Shown in pieces: positions 7,705 to 16,357 of a stretch of DNA of 64,000 nucleotides. The translations under genes and the position numbers were made by a program. The stretch is from NCBI GenBank assembly GCA_002633315.1, contig NWBN01000027.1:1-64000 (forward strand). Reading direction: 5' to 3'. Each line of letters starts with the position of its first letter. The first letter of the stretch is position 1. Source of the DNA: Bacteroidales bacterium Phil6. Its GTDB lineage: Bacteria > Bacteroidota > Bacteroidia > Bacteroidales > F082. Under the pieces are notes generated by a model. That model was not told the DNA's origin. It saw nothing but the letters and a program-made list of their open reading frames with translations, and searched no databases.

Positions 7705-8742
7705 TTAAAAATGTTTAAATCCCTGAGCTTCGAGAGGAATCACATGATTATCCGGAGTTATGAGTTCTGCTTTTCCTTCATCGGCAGTCATATAGCCTAT
7801 CACAGAAATATCTTTCATAACTTTAATCTTGTCATAATCAGACTGTTGTATGGTAAACAGCAGTTCATAGTCTTCACCGCCATTAAGAGCCGCAATACTT
7901 GGCACCACATTAAACTGTTTAGCCACCTCAACGGTTTTGGCATCGAGAGGTATTCTATCTTCATACAGCCGGCAACCAACTTTAGACTGTTTACACAAGT
8001 GCAATATCTCCGAAGCGAGTCCGTCGGAAACATCAATCATGGAAGTAGGTTTCACGCCGGCATGAGCGAGAGAAGCAATGATATCCTTACGAGCCTCAGG
8101 TTTCAGCTGGCGTTCAAGGATATAATCATAACCATGCAGTTCCGGCTGCATATCAGGGTCAGCCATGAAAGCTGCCTTCTCACGTTCGAGAATAAGCAAT
8201 CCGGCATAAGCGGCGCCGAGGTCACCACTGACACATAACAAGTCATTCGGTTTCGCGCCGTCACGATATACAATATCATTTTTTTTAGCTTTGCCTATGA
8301 CAGTCACAGAGATAAACAAGCCAGCCTTGCTTGCGGTAGTATCTCCTCCGACAAGGTCAACATGATAACGGTCGCAAGCAAGACGAAAACCGGAATAAAA
8401 TTCCTCTACAGCCTCGACAGAATAACGGCTCGACAACCCGAGAGCCAGCACCACATGGGTAGGGGTGCCGTTCATGGCATAGATGTCGGAGAAATTCACG
8501 ACAGCAGCTTTGTAGCCGAGATGTTTCAACGGAGTATATGTCATGTCGAAATGCACACCTTCGACCAAGATATCCACCGACACCAAAGTCTCTTCTTCGT
8601 TACTTATCACGGCGGCATCATCGCCAATGCCTTTGACAGTACCGGCATTATAAATCTTAATGTCTTTCGTCAACCTGTCTATGAGCGCAAATTCTCCGAG
8701 AGTTGACAGCTGAGTAACCTGATTATTCTGTGTTTCCTCCAT
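7705..8742 (-). CDS. thiL: Thiamine-monophosphate kinase
   Basis: 345 residues, the usual length. ThiL phosphorylates thiamine phosphate to thiamine pyrophosphate, the last step of cofactor synthesis, in the cytoplasm. Diagnostic motifs of the AIR-synthase/ThiL fold are present: GIGDDAAV (38-45), the metal-binding SVDILVEGVHFD, DLVGGDTTAS near 130 and GGEDYELLFT near 290. It lies 61 nt downstream of the CAT-anticodon tRNA on the same strand, and no separate promoter is evident, so the two may share a transcript. Other thiamine genes are not in the window. Confidence 0.93.
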   Translation of the reverse strand: MEETQNNQVTQLSTLGEFALIDRLTKDIKIYNAGTVKGIGDDAAVISNEEETLVSVDILVEGVHFDMTYTPLKHLGYKAAVVNFSDIYAMNGTPTHVVLALGLSSRYSVEAVEEFYSGFRLACDRYHVDLVGGDTTASKAGLFISVTVIGKAKKNDIVYRDGAKPNDLLCVSGDLGAAYAGLLILEREKAAFMADPDMQPELHGYDYILERQLKPEARKDIIASLAHAGVKPTSMIDVSDGLASEILHLCKQSKVGCRLYEDRIPLDAKTVEVAKQFNVVPSIAALNGGEDYELLFTIQQSDYDKIKVMKDISVIGYMTADEGKAELITPDNHVIPLEAQGFKHF

Positions 8743-8803
8743 AATACTGCGTATTTATATCAAAAAATCCCCACCTTGATTATGGCAGGGATTCTCAGTT
8801 TAG

Positions 8804-8877
8804 TGCTCCCACCAGGACTTGAACCTGGGACCAACTGATTATGAGTCAGCTACTCTAACCAACTGAGCTATAGGAGC
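8804..8877 (-). tRNA. tRNA with CAT anticodon (elongator Met or Ile2)
   Basis: The minus strand folds as a full cloverleaf: acceptor GCTCCTA/TGGGAGC, D stem GCTC/GAGT, anticodon stem GCTGA/TCAGT with loop CTCATAA, T stem CCAGG/CCTGG, discriminator A, no encoded CCA. The G1-C72 pair excludes initiator tRNA. The anticodon CAT can be Met, or Ile2 if C34 is modified to lysidine. The variable loop and T loop resemble E. coli ileX more than metT as I recall them, but I cannot decide between the two. Confidence 0.92.
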
Positions 8878-8926
8878 CGGATTATCAACAAAAAAATTTT
8901 TTAATAATTCCTTGTTTTTTCCGCTG

Positions 8927-8956
8927 CAAATTTACAACTTTGTAGCGAATTACAAA
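8927..8956 (-). promoter_or_regulatory. Bacteroidota-type promoter for the CAT tRNA (and thiL)
   Basis: On the minus strand TTTG (8953-8956) is followed after 18 nt by TAAATTTG (8927-8934), a perfect TAnnTTTG -7 box. The predicted start near 8920 lies about 43 nt before the tRNA. Confidence 0.6.
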
Positions 8957-8972
8957 CAAAAAAAATAAAAAA

Positions 8973-9647
8973 ATGAAAAAAAATTTTTCGACGATAAAAA
9001 ATATCATATTTGACTTTGGAGGCGTCATCATTGACATTGACCCCAATGCTGTAGTCAACCACTTGAAAGACAATGGATTCACAGACTTTCAGCGTCTCAA
9101 GGAACCGGAGTTCGTTAACATCTTGAACCAGTTCGAAAAAGGCATCATCAGGGCTGAGACTTTCCGAAAAAAGGTGTGTTCGTTCCTCAACATGCCACTA
9201 AACAAGAATAAATTCGACGATATATGGAACTCCATGTTATATGATATACCGGAAAGACGTATCAATCTAATTAAAAATTTGAAACCTAACTATCATGTCT
9301 ATCTCATGAGCAACTCCAACGAGATACATTATGACATGTTTGTGAGAGACCTTCAACTGCGTTTTGGATACAGAGAGTTCGACAACCTGTTCGACAAGTC
9401 GTTTTTCTCGTTCGATCTTCATCTGATGAAACCGGATCCCGATGTCTTCACCTATATTTTCGACCATTATGATTTAAAACCCGAAGAAAGTCTGTTCATT
9501 GACGACACTCCGGAAAACATATTAAGCGCACAGAAAATGGGTATGTTGACATATCATCTGTTACGAGGCTCTCGAGTAGTGAACCTCTTCGAAAACGGTT
9601 TGTTGCGCGAAGACTTAGACTTCGACATAATACACGAACAAAAATAA
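8973..9647 (+). CDS. HAD-superfamily (subfamily IA) hydrolase
   Basis: 224 residues. HAD motifs in order: FDFGGVIIDID (nucleophile Asp in motif I, with Gly two places on as in the YihX-like branch), YLMSNSNE (motif II), the MKPDP lysine (motif III) and FIDDTPENI (motif IV). The cap is small and helical between motifs I and II. The family contains cytosolic phosphatases acting on sugar phosphates or nucleotides; the substrate cannot be told. It is transcribed divergently from the tRNA and stands alone, ending at a strong terminator. A weak promoter (CAACTTTG at 8935-8942) precedes it. Confidence 0.85.
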   Translation: MKKNFSTIKNIIFDFGGVIIDIDPNAVVNHLKDNGFTDFQRLKEPEFVNILNQFEKGIIRAETFRKKVCSFLNMPLNKNKFDDIWNSMLYDIPERRINLIKNLKPNYHVYLMSNSNEIHYDMFVRDLQLRFGYREFDNLFDKSFFSFDLHLMKPDPDVFTYIFDHYDLKPEESLFIDDTPENILSAQKMGMLTYHLLRGSRVVNLFENGLLREDLDFDIIHEQK

Positions 9648-9733
9648 CGATATTATTACATTATCAATTAATATGCGGGTTTATTATTTGTAAATAAATT
9701 TTATATTGATAAATCAGAATATTTTTATATAAC

Positions 9734-9776
9734 AAGCATGTAAGTCTAATAAAAACACGAACTTACATGCTTTTTT
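9734..9776. terminator. Bidirectional intrinsic terminator
   Basis: AAGCATGTAAGT (9734-9745) pairs perfectly with 9761-9772, followed by a T tract on the plus strand. It sits between the converging HAD gene and dusB and begins immediately after the dusB stop codon. Confidence 0.85.
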
Positions 9777-9777
9777 A

Positions 9778-10761
9778 TCATAACAAATAACTGTAAAAAG
9801 TATAAATCTCATCCAATATCCCAAAAACCTCCGATACAGTCTTCACCTCCATCAACCTGAGTTTAAACTGTTTAAAATCAGGGAACCCTTTAAAATAAAG
9901 ACTCCAATGTTTGCGCATCTCTATTACTGCATAATATTCATCTTTGATTTTCAAAGAATCTACAAGATGAGTTTTAGCCACCTCTACACGTTGTTGAACA
10001 GTAGGAGGAGACAGGAGCACACCATTTTCCAAATATTCATGTATCTCGGTGAATATCCAGGGATTACCATAGGTGGCACGACCTATCATCAAGGCATCAA
10101 CGCCGTAGTTGTCAATAAAGAACTTAGCAGAAGCAGCATCTACCACATCGCCATTGCCGATGACAGGTATTGTCATGCGCGGATTGTTTTTCACTGCACC
10201 AATCAATGTCCAATCTGCCGGCTCGCTCCACTTGGTGGTACGCAATCTGCCATGTATGGTAAGAGCCTGAATGCCTACATCCTGTAGGCGTTCCGCTATC
10301 TCAACTATGTCACGATGTTCACTATCATATCCCAAACGAGTCTTGACAGTGACCGGAGTCCTGACAGCTTTGACGACAGCATCAGTGATAGCCACCATCT
10401 TAGGGATATCGTTCATGATACCGGAACCTGCACCTTTGGAAGCCACCTTCTTGACAGGACACCCGAAATTAATATCAATAACATCGGGCTGATATCTCTC
10501 GGCATATACGGCAGCCTCCACCATAGGAGCGACATTGTTACCGAAAATCTGAACTCCAAAAGGTCTCTCTTCTTCATTAAAACCCAACTTACGAACACTT
10601 TTCACCGCATCACGTATCAACCCGTCGGAAGAGATGAATTCCGAAAACACCATGTCGGCCCCGCAACGTTTGCACGCAAGCCTGAATGGCGCATCAGTGA
10701 CGCCTTCCATAGGTGCTAAAAACAACGGATACCGCTTAAAAACAATTTCTCCTATTTTCAT
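9778..10761 (-). CDS. dusB: tRNA-dihydrouridine synthase (DusB/NifR3 type)
   Basis: 327 residues. An FMN enzyme that reduces specific uridines in the tRNA D loop. A TIM barrel opens with LAPMEGVTDAPFR (15-27), the catalytic cysteine is Cys101 in DINFGCPVKKV, and KTRLGYD, TIHGRLR and GNGDV follow in the usual order. No Met lies between codon 1 and the conserved LAPMEG, so the start is fixed. The only visible -7 box is about 5 nt upstream of that start, which would make the mRNA nearly leaderless. Assignment to the B subgroup rests on general resemblance. Confidence 0.9.
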   Translation of the reverse strand: MKIGEIVFKRYPLFLAPMEGVTDAPFRLACKRCGADMVFSEFISSDGLIRDAVKSVRKLGFNEEERPFGVQIFGNNVAPMVEAAVYAERYQPDVIDINFGCPVKKVASKGAGSGIMNDIPKMVAITDAVVKAVRTPVTVKTRLGYDSEHRDIVEIAERLQDVGIQALTIHGRLRTTKWSEPADWTLIGAVKNNPRMTIPVIGNGDVVDAASAKFFIDNYGVDALMIGRATYGNPWIFTEIHEYLENGVLLSPPTVQQRVEVAKTHLVDSLKIKDEYYAVIEMRKHWSLYFKGFPDFKQFKLRLMEVKTVSEVFGILDEIYTFYSYLL

Positions 10762-10765
10762 GCCG

Positions 10766-10773
10766 CAAAGATA
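10766..10773 (-). promoter_or_regulatory. -7 box almost abutting the dusB start codon
   Basis: TATCTTTG is read on the minus strand. With a usual 5-7 nt gap to the transcription start, the mRNA would begin at or within a base or two of the ATG (10761). No clear -33 element is seen. Confidence 0.45.
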
Positions 10774-11181
10774 GCAAATTATAACAGTACCATAATTACA
10801 TCATAAAGAAACTATTTACAAAAATTAACATACGAATATCGTGATAAAAAAACATCTTTTATGACATCTATAATAAAAAATATGATATTTCATCTATCTA
10901 TGACAATAACCATACCTGTAAAAAGTGCAAATCTATTATTATTTGATTTCAATATTAAATATTGATATTATTAGTAATTTAAATAATCTATCATATATTT
11001 ACATTTTAAATTAGACAAAAGATATTTTTTACATAGATATTATATGTATTTATTATTTCATTTTAAATTATTTTTCATTGATATACGGTAAAAAATAATA
11101 ATACAAAATTTATATAAAAAATTTACTTAAAACATTAATATCATATTATCAACATACTGTTCAAACGCTGTAATTGTGAAT

Positions 11182-11229
11182 ACGCCATAATATGACGTTA
11201 GTACATTTATAAATAAATTGAATTTCGAC
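11182..11229 (+). repeat. Dispersed palindromic element, copy a
   Basis: ACGCCATAATATGACGT followed by GTACAT and, after AAATAA, ATTGAATTTC. This matches the hairpin core and the adjoining tail of the copy at 55269, including the ATTGAATTTC word. The outer GTAAAG arm is eroded. Confidence 0.5.
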
Positions 11230-11389
11230 AAATTATTATAAATTGACATATTATCGATATAAAAACAACAATATAATCCCTTTGTTTGATTTGCAGTATA
11301 TAAATTTGATTTTAAAGATATCAAAAAGGAATTTAAAAATATTATCTAATAAAAATGATTATTTTTAATCAAAATATTAAAAATATTAT

Positions 11390-11397
11390 TATTTTTG
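11390..11397 (+). promoter_or_regulatory. -7 box for the 11425 gene
   Basis: TATTTTTG, a full TAnnTTTG match. The start site would fall near 11404, so the in-frame ATG at 11395 cannot be the start and 11425 is preferred. Confidence 0.6.
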
Positions 11398-11424
11398 CAA
11401 ATAAAAACATTAATTGCAAACACT

Positions 11425-12093
11425 ATGGAAACAACAGACTATCGCGCTGAACTTGAAACAGTTCGTCAGAAAGCAAAAGACATCACCAAGCCCAGAAACG
11501 ATGAAAGTTTTGACATCTATTTAGAAGGCATGAGGTGCTGCATATTCATAGCGAAAGAAAACCACGACAAAAAAGAAAGGGAATGGGAGAATGCCGCTCT
11601 TGTGCGGGAGTTTCTTTCCTACGCCGAACCTCTCGAAGGTTTCGACCATCTTTTAAATCATATATATTCCGCTGTAAGCGATATGAAAAAATTCGTATTG
11701 AACCATCCGAGATTAAGAGTAAGGTTTTTAAGATTTTTCCTGCTTGTCGTATATCGCATTGAGGCGAAATGCGATCATGAAACATCAACTTCGGAATATC
11801 TTCTTTCAGAAATCAGCGACCTTGAACGTAATATCTATTATGCCGACAACAATAAACTCGAACATATTTCAACTTCGGAACATCTCAAGAGTGACCCTGT
11901 AGAATGGACTCAGCAATGGGAAGAGATAATTGATGAAGTAGATAAAAAAACTTATGAGAACCTTGCAGGTATTCCACATGGAAGAGGATTCTGTCATACA
12001 TTATGGGATGAAAAGACACGCATTTTAAGAGAAGAATACGGCATTGAATGGCATAGTCCGGCAGTGATGAATCCTGATGTGAAATTCGATTGA
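11425..12093 (+). CDS. Conserved-looking cytosolic protein of unknown function
   Basis: 222 residues from METTDYRAEL. I do not recognise a family. It is mainly helical with a charged composition and no signal peptide or membrane span. Visible landmarks are the RLRVRFLRFFLLVVYRIE stretch in the middle and a conserved-looking C-terminal end with GIPHGRGFCHTLWDEK followed by GIEWHSP. The start is set by the promoter at 11390-11397, which overlaps the earlier in-frame ATG. It is monocistronic, and a palindromic element separates it from the converging recG. Confidence 0.75.
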   Translation: METTDYRAELETVRQKAKDITKPRNDESFDIYLEGMRCCIFIAKENHDKKEREWENAALVREFLSYAEPLEGFDHLLNHIYSAVSDMKKFVLNHPRLRVRFLRFFLLVVYRIEAKCDHETSTSEYLLSEISDLERNIYYADNNKLEHISTSEHLKSDPVEWTQQWEEIIDEVDKKTYENLAGIPHGRGFCHTLWDEKTRILREEYGIEWHSPAVMNPDVKFD

Positions 12094-12142
12094 AACACTA
12101 CCGTGACAATAACAAAATGTCATGTTATTTTATCAACATATC

Positions 12143-12304
12143 GTAGAGACGTCATATACGATGTCTCTACATTAATATATTGAATTTCATATTTTTCGAG
12201 ACACCGACTTTCTTCATCACCTTAGTAACAGATCAGCCATCAGTATTGCCCATATCTGTATTTTTGACACTTTCTCCATAAAAGTATTTTATCGGAAAGC
12301 AATG
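12143..12304 (+). repeat. Dispersed palindromic element, copy b (best hairpin)
   Basis: GTAGAGACGTC (12143-12153) pairs with GATGTCTCTAC (12160-12170) with a single G-T pair. It is followed by the tail TATATTGAATTTCAT as in the copy at 55269 and, after a longer spacer, by TTTTATCGGAAAGCAATGA, the family's end word. It lies between the converging 11425 gene and recG and might also serve as a terminator. Confidence 0.55.
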
Positions 12305-12329
12305 AAAAACAATATTTCAGAAAGCCATG

Positions 12330-14432
12330 TCAAGCTATTCTACCCCAGTCGAAATCTTGGGAATAATACATGTCGAAATAACGTTTTGTTGCGGCATGTT
12401 CGGGTTTCGACAACAGTGGGTCATATTCCAGCAGCAGAGACACCATTCTGCGGGTATGGCGTATCAATGGTTCATCTTTTGTCAAGTCGCCCAATTTCAT
12501 CTCCACCTGGCCGGACTGGCGTGTCCCTTGTGTCTCACCGGGACCTCTCAGCAGCAGGTCCGCCTCAGCTATCTCGAAGCCGTCATTGGTACTCACCATG
12601 GTTGCCATACGTTTCTTTCCCTCGCCTGTAAGTTTATGGTCAGTGACGAGGATACAGTACGACTGGTCGGAGCCGCGACCCACACGTCCACGCAGCTGGT
12701 GCAGTTGCGAGAGCCCGAATCTGTCGGCGTTTTCTATTATCATGACAGAGGCATTGGGCACATTGACACCCACCTCTATCACCGTCGTCGCCACCATGAT
12801 ATGTGCCTGATGTTTTACAAAACGCTGCATCTCGAAGTCTTTATCATCAGCTTTCATTTGGCCATGCACCACACATATCCTGTATTCAGGCTCCGGAAAG
12901 TCCCTCAACAAAGCCTCATATCCTTCCTTAAGATTTATCAGGTCCATTTTCTCGGACTCTTTTATCAAAGGATATACCACATAAATCTGACGTCCTTCGG
13001 CAATCTGTCTCTTCATGAACGATATTATGGCAAGGCGTGATTCCCGGTACAGATGTATCGTTTTCACCGGTTTACGTCCCGGAGGCAGCTCGTCTATCTT
13101 GGAAACGTCGAGATCGCCGTATTGTGTCATGGCGAGAGTACGCGGTATGGGTGTCGCCGTCATGACAAGGGTATGAGGCGGCATGGCAGTCTTCTCCCAA
13201 AAACGAGCCCTCTGCGCCACACCGAACCTGTGTTGCTCATCGACAATACAAAGACCGAGATTCTTAAATACCACCTTGTCTTCTATAAGGGCATGAGTGC
13301 CTATGATGATGTTGACACTGCCGTCGGCAAGCTGTTCAAGTATATTTCTTCTCTCTGCCGTCTTGGTAGAACCTGTCAACAATGCCACATTGATATTCAT
13401 TCCTTTTAACTGGTCAGTGACACTCTCATAATGTTGAGTGGCGAGAATCTCGGTAGGAGCCATCAAGGCAGCCTGGTATCCATTATCAAGGGCTAACAGC
13501 ATTATCATCAAAGCCACTATCGTTTTGCCACTCCCCACATCGCCCTGCAACAGACGGTTCATCTGATGCCCAGTCTTCAAATCGGCACGTATCTCCTTGA
13601 TGACACGTTTCTGCGCTCCCGTAAGCGGAAAAGGCAGATGTTCCTTGTAAAACGTATTGAAATAATCTCCGACCTTGTCGAATACCACACTCATGGTATT
13701 AATCTGACGGTCTTTCTTATGCAACAGCATACGAAGTTGAAAGAAGAAATACTCATCATATTTCAGCCTCGACGTAGCTTTTTCTACGTCCCGGTCAGAA
13801 GAAGGGAGATGTATCTTGTAATATGCCTCTTTCCTCGACATAAGATTGTCTTTTATTACAAGACTTTGAGGCAACACCTCCGGAATGATGTCAACTACTT
13901 GAGGAAGCAATGTCTTTATGATGTTGGCAATCTGACGCGAACCGAGACCAATGTTGCTCAACTTCTGGGTTGTATAATAGACTCCTTGCAAGCTCTCGCC
14001 TACAACCAAGTCATTGGGATTATAGTCATCCACTTCGGGATGCACAAAAGAATATCTGTTGTTGAAGAAGTTGGCTTTGCCGAAGATGAGATATTTCATA
14101 CCCGGCCGGAAACGCGACCTTATCCATTTCAGTCCTTGAAACCATACAAGTTCTACTGAACCTGTTTCATCGGTAAAGGTGGCAGTAATACGAGTGACAC
14201 GAGGCGAACCGAAAGACTGCATGTTGGACACAGTGCCCACAAGTTGATAATAAACGGCATCGCTGCATATCTGGTTGACTTTATGCACTTTGCTCTTATC
14301 GACATAACGAAAAGGGAAATGATTCAACATATCTTGATAGGTAAAGATAGAAAGTTCCTTATTGAGCAGTTCCGCTCTTTTGGGACCGACACCTTTCAAA
14401 AATTCTATTTTCGTTTGCAGCAAATCAACCAT
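12330..14432 (-). CDS. recG: ATP-dependent DNA helicase RecG
   Basis: 700 residues, the family's usual length. RecG remodels stalled forks and branch-migrates junctions. The N-terminal wedge/OB domain begins with FLKGVGPKRAELL and includes the fork-binding part with FPFRYVD. The helicase core has GDVGSGKT (Walker A, about residue 300), APTEILA, a DEQH box (IVDEQHRFG), MTATPIPRTL, TTVIEVGVNVPNA and QLRGRVGRG. It is read alone on the minus strand. A partial -7 box (TATCTTCA) lies about 20 nt upstream of the start. Confidence 0.97.
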   Translation of the reverse strand: MVDLLQTKIEFLKGVGPKRAELLNKELSIFTYQDMLNHFPFRYVDKSKVHKVNQICSDAVYYQLVGTVSNMQSFGSPRVTRITATFTDETGSVELVWFQGLKWIRSRFRPGMKYLIFGKANFFNNRYSFVHPEVDDYNPNDLVVGESLQGVYYTTQKLSNIGLGSRQIANIIKTLLPQVVDIIPEVLPQSLVIKDNLMSRKEAYYKIHLPSSDRDVEKATSRLKYDEYFFFQLRMLLHKKDRQINTMSVVFDKVGDYFNTFYKEHLPFPLTGAQKRVIKEIRADLKTGHQMNRLLQGDVGSGKTIVALMIMLLALDNGYQAALMAPTEILATQHYESVTDQLKGMNINVALLTGSTKTAERRNILEQLADGSVNIIIGTHALIEDKVVFKNLGLCIVDEQHRFGVAQRARFWEKTAMPPHTLVMTATPIPRTLAMTQYGDLDVSKIDELPPGRKPVKTIHLYRESRLAIISFMKRQIAEGRQIYVVYPLIKESEKMDLINLKEGYEALLRDFPEPEYRICVVHGQMKADDKDFEMQRFVKHQAHIMVATTVIEVGVNVPNASVMIIENADRFGLSQLHQLRGRVGRGSDQSYCILVTDHKLTGEGKKRMATMVSTNDGFEIAEADLLLRGPGETQGTRQSGQVEMKLGDLTKDEPLIRHTRRMVSLLLEYDPLLSKPEHAATKRYFDMYYSQDFDWGRIA

Positions 14433-14587
14433 ATTTGGATTTTAGGCTGTGAAGATACTAAAAAAATAAAAATGCGATGAAATAATTTTTTATCATGCAA
14501 TTTAATAAGAAAGTTCTATTAGGAAATGAAGCACAATGGAACGTTTTTGTTAAATACTAAAGAAAAAATGTTTTTTTAGAAAAATAA

Positions 14588-14630
14588 AAAACGCCATACC
14601 GATGAATATTTTACATGATATGGCATTTTT
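14588..14630. terminator. Probable terminator between recG and the lipoprotein operon
   Basis: AAACGCCATA and TATGGCATTT pair across an 18-nt loop with one mismatch, with A and T runs on the two sides. Positioned downstream of the 14701 gene on the minus strand. Confidence 0.55.
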
Positions 14631-14700
14631 ATAATTGAAGCAGATATTATGCTTTGTCACTCTAAATATATCCTAAATTCAGAAAACAATAACGACTGTA

Positions 14701-15984
14701 TTAATAAACACCCGGAGTTGTACTAAGACGAATATCATCAATATTAATTCTATACATATCTGTACAATTGAAATGACGGAATGCTATATAAACATCTTGT
14801 CCTGCATAATTACTAAGGTCTATCATTCTTTTGTACCAATTACCTTGCTCATTAGTTCCTCTAATCCCCTGAGAAACATTTTTTGATGTTAGGGTTTCTT
14901 CAAAAATAATTGTAAAATCATTTGGATTGACATTACCGCTTGTCGATATGGCAATAGCATAATGTTCTTGCGCAAAATTTTCATCCTGAGCACATACATA
15001 ATAACTTAATGTCGAACCATGGACGATACTTACCTTTGGCGACACTAAGAAATTATCAGGATTTAATGGTCCTGACCATTTATCAAAAGATGCGGAAGAC
15101 ATGCAGTATGAACTATTGTTATTACCAGGAATACCAGATGTGCTGGAAACAAATTGCCAATGAAAGCCATCGCCGTCAGCGTCAATCATTGTCCAAAACC
15201 CATATGTAGCATCTTCGAAATCATAAAAAAATTCACTACCACCGGAAACATTACCAGATACAGTCCGTACAGCTCGGGCATAATAATCACCCCAACCCCC
15301 ATAGGAAACACTCCCATCATACATATTTAGTAAATAATAATTACTAACATCTTCTTTATGTGTTGAAGTCCAATAGTAGCCGGCTTTAAAACCGGTAAAC
15401 AAATCTTTATTATAATAAATAATCTGTAACTCTCCCAATGTAGGTAAACGCCAATCTGAATAACCTCCAACTATAGATGCATCACATAAAAATTCTGCTG
15501 TTGTTTTACTTATAATATCAGAGCTAATATCTGATGTTTGAACTGCTATACCGGCATCTTCCAATACTATGTAATATTCATTAATGTTTACATTTCCCGA
15601 TGATATCAACTGCATATCAGCACGTGCTTGTCTGCCGAGTTCAACCTTCACCAATGTTTCTTCAGAATCTTGATATTGCTCATTTCCTCTAACTATAACT
15701 ATATAATAATCGGGATTTAAATCTGGAAACTCGTATTGTCCTTCACTACCGGTAACGGTTTTATATAGTAATGCATCTTTTTTATAATATCCATCAATAC
15801 GTATAGTAGTATAAAGTTCCACAGCTGCTCCAACAATTGGGTCTGTTTCTCCTTTTTCTACAACGACACCGTAAATTGAACCTTTTATTTGTTGATTATT
15901 ACCATTTATAAAATCATCCGATTTCTTGCACTGCCATAAGGCTAATAACGATATGGCAAGGAATAAACATAATACCTTTTTCAT
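14701..15984 (-). CDS. Lipoprotein with carboxypeptidase-regulatory, DUF1566-like and cleaved-adhesin (choice-of-anchor J) domains
   Basis: 427 residues, last gene of a four-gene operon. The signal peptide ends at Cys19. A CarboxypepD_reg-type beta-sandwich (about 35-125, SIYGVVVE...GSEGQYEFPDLNPDYY) is followed by a short DUF1566-like lectin segment (about 150-240, WRLPTLGEL and YWTSTHKED) and a jelly-roll adhesin domain (about 245-425, FYDFEDATYGFWTMIDADGDG to IDDIRLS) like those in gingipain adhesin regions. No T9SS sorting tail is visible. It is likely a surface lipoprotein involved in binding proteins or glycans; the ligand is unknown. Confidence 0.75.
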   Translation of the reverse strand: MKKVLCLFLAISLLALWQCKKSDDFINGNNQQIKGSIYGVVVEKGETDPIVGAAVELYTTIRIDGYYKKDALLYKTVTGSEGQYEFPDLNPDYYIVIVRGNEQYQDSEETLVKVELGRQARADMQLISSGNVNINEYYIVLEDAGIAVQTSDISSDIISKTTAEFLCDASIVGGYSDWRLPTLGELQIIYYNKDLFTGFKAGYYWTSTHKEDVSNYYLLNMYDGSVSYGGWGDYYARAVRTVSGNVSGGSEFFYDFEDATYGFWTMIDADGDGFHWQFVSSTSGIPGNNNSSYCMSSASFDKWSGPLNPDNFLVSPKVSIVHGSTLSYYVCAQDENFAQEHYAIAISTSGNVNPNDFTIIFEETLTSKNVSQGIRGTNEQGNWYKRMIDLSNYAGQDVYIAFRHFNCTDMYRINIDDIRLSTTPGVY

Positions 15985-16008
15985 GATTTTTATCTTTTTA
16001 AATTAATA

Positions 16009-16347
16009 TCAATCATTCTTTTTCATACTTATAGAAATTCGTGTCGTTACTGCCACTATTACATTTACGCTTTTTCTGTTGGTGGAATAACCGTTTTTCT
16101 GTACAGTGACAGTATATTGCTGTGGGTCTAAATCCACAAATGAGAATTTACCATCAGCACCTGTTGTCATGTTCTTTCCGCCAGGCGAAAGCATGACATA
16201 GACATACTTTATCGGCTTATTGGTTTCTTCATCGAGCACAGTACCTTCCAAGTCTCCAAAACTTTCATATACCGTTGGATTACATGACAATACCAATAAA
16301 ACAACGAAAATAATGGGAACCATTTTTAACAATCTTCTCATTTTCAA
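16009..16347 (-). CDS. Small lipoprotein with carboxypeptidase-regulatory-like domain
   Basis: 112 residues. The signal sequence ends in LVLSC (Cys22), followed by a single beta-sandwich of the CarboxypepD_reg/PEGA type with the hallmark GTVLDEETNKPI...GADGKFSFVDLDPQQYTVTV. It lies 24 nt upstream of the 14701 gene, whose N-terminal domain is related, suggesting duplication within the operon. Function unknown; such domains often sit on exported envelope proteins of Bacteroidota. Confidence 0.75.
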   Translation of the reverse strand: MKMRRLLKMVPIIFVVLLVLSCNPTVYESFGDLEGTVLDEETNKPIKYVYVMLSPGGKNMTTGADGKFSFVDLDPQQYTVTVQKNGYSTNRKSVNVIVAVTTRISISMKKND

Positions 16348-16357
16348 TATCTTTAAG

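Larger units (their letters stand above)
10762..11389. other. Very AT-rich intergenic stretch
   Basis: Apart from the dusB -7 box and one copy of the palindromic element (11182-11198 and its tail) I see no gene. A 65-codon open frame on the minus strand has no homology I recognise and is probably chance in AT-rich DNA. Confidence 0.5.

Noticed and set aside
11127-11324. 65-codon frame on the minus strand
   Set aside because: AT-rich composition, no family, overlaps a palindromic element.
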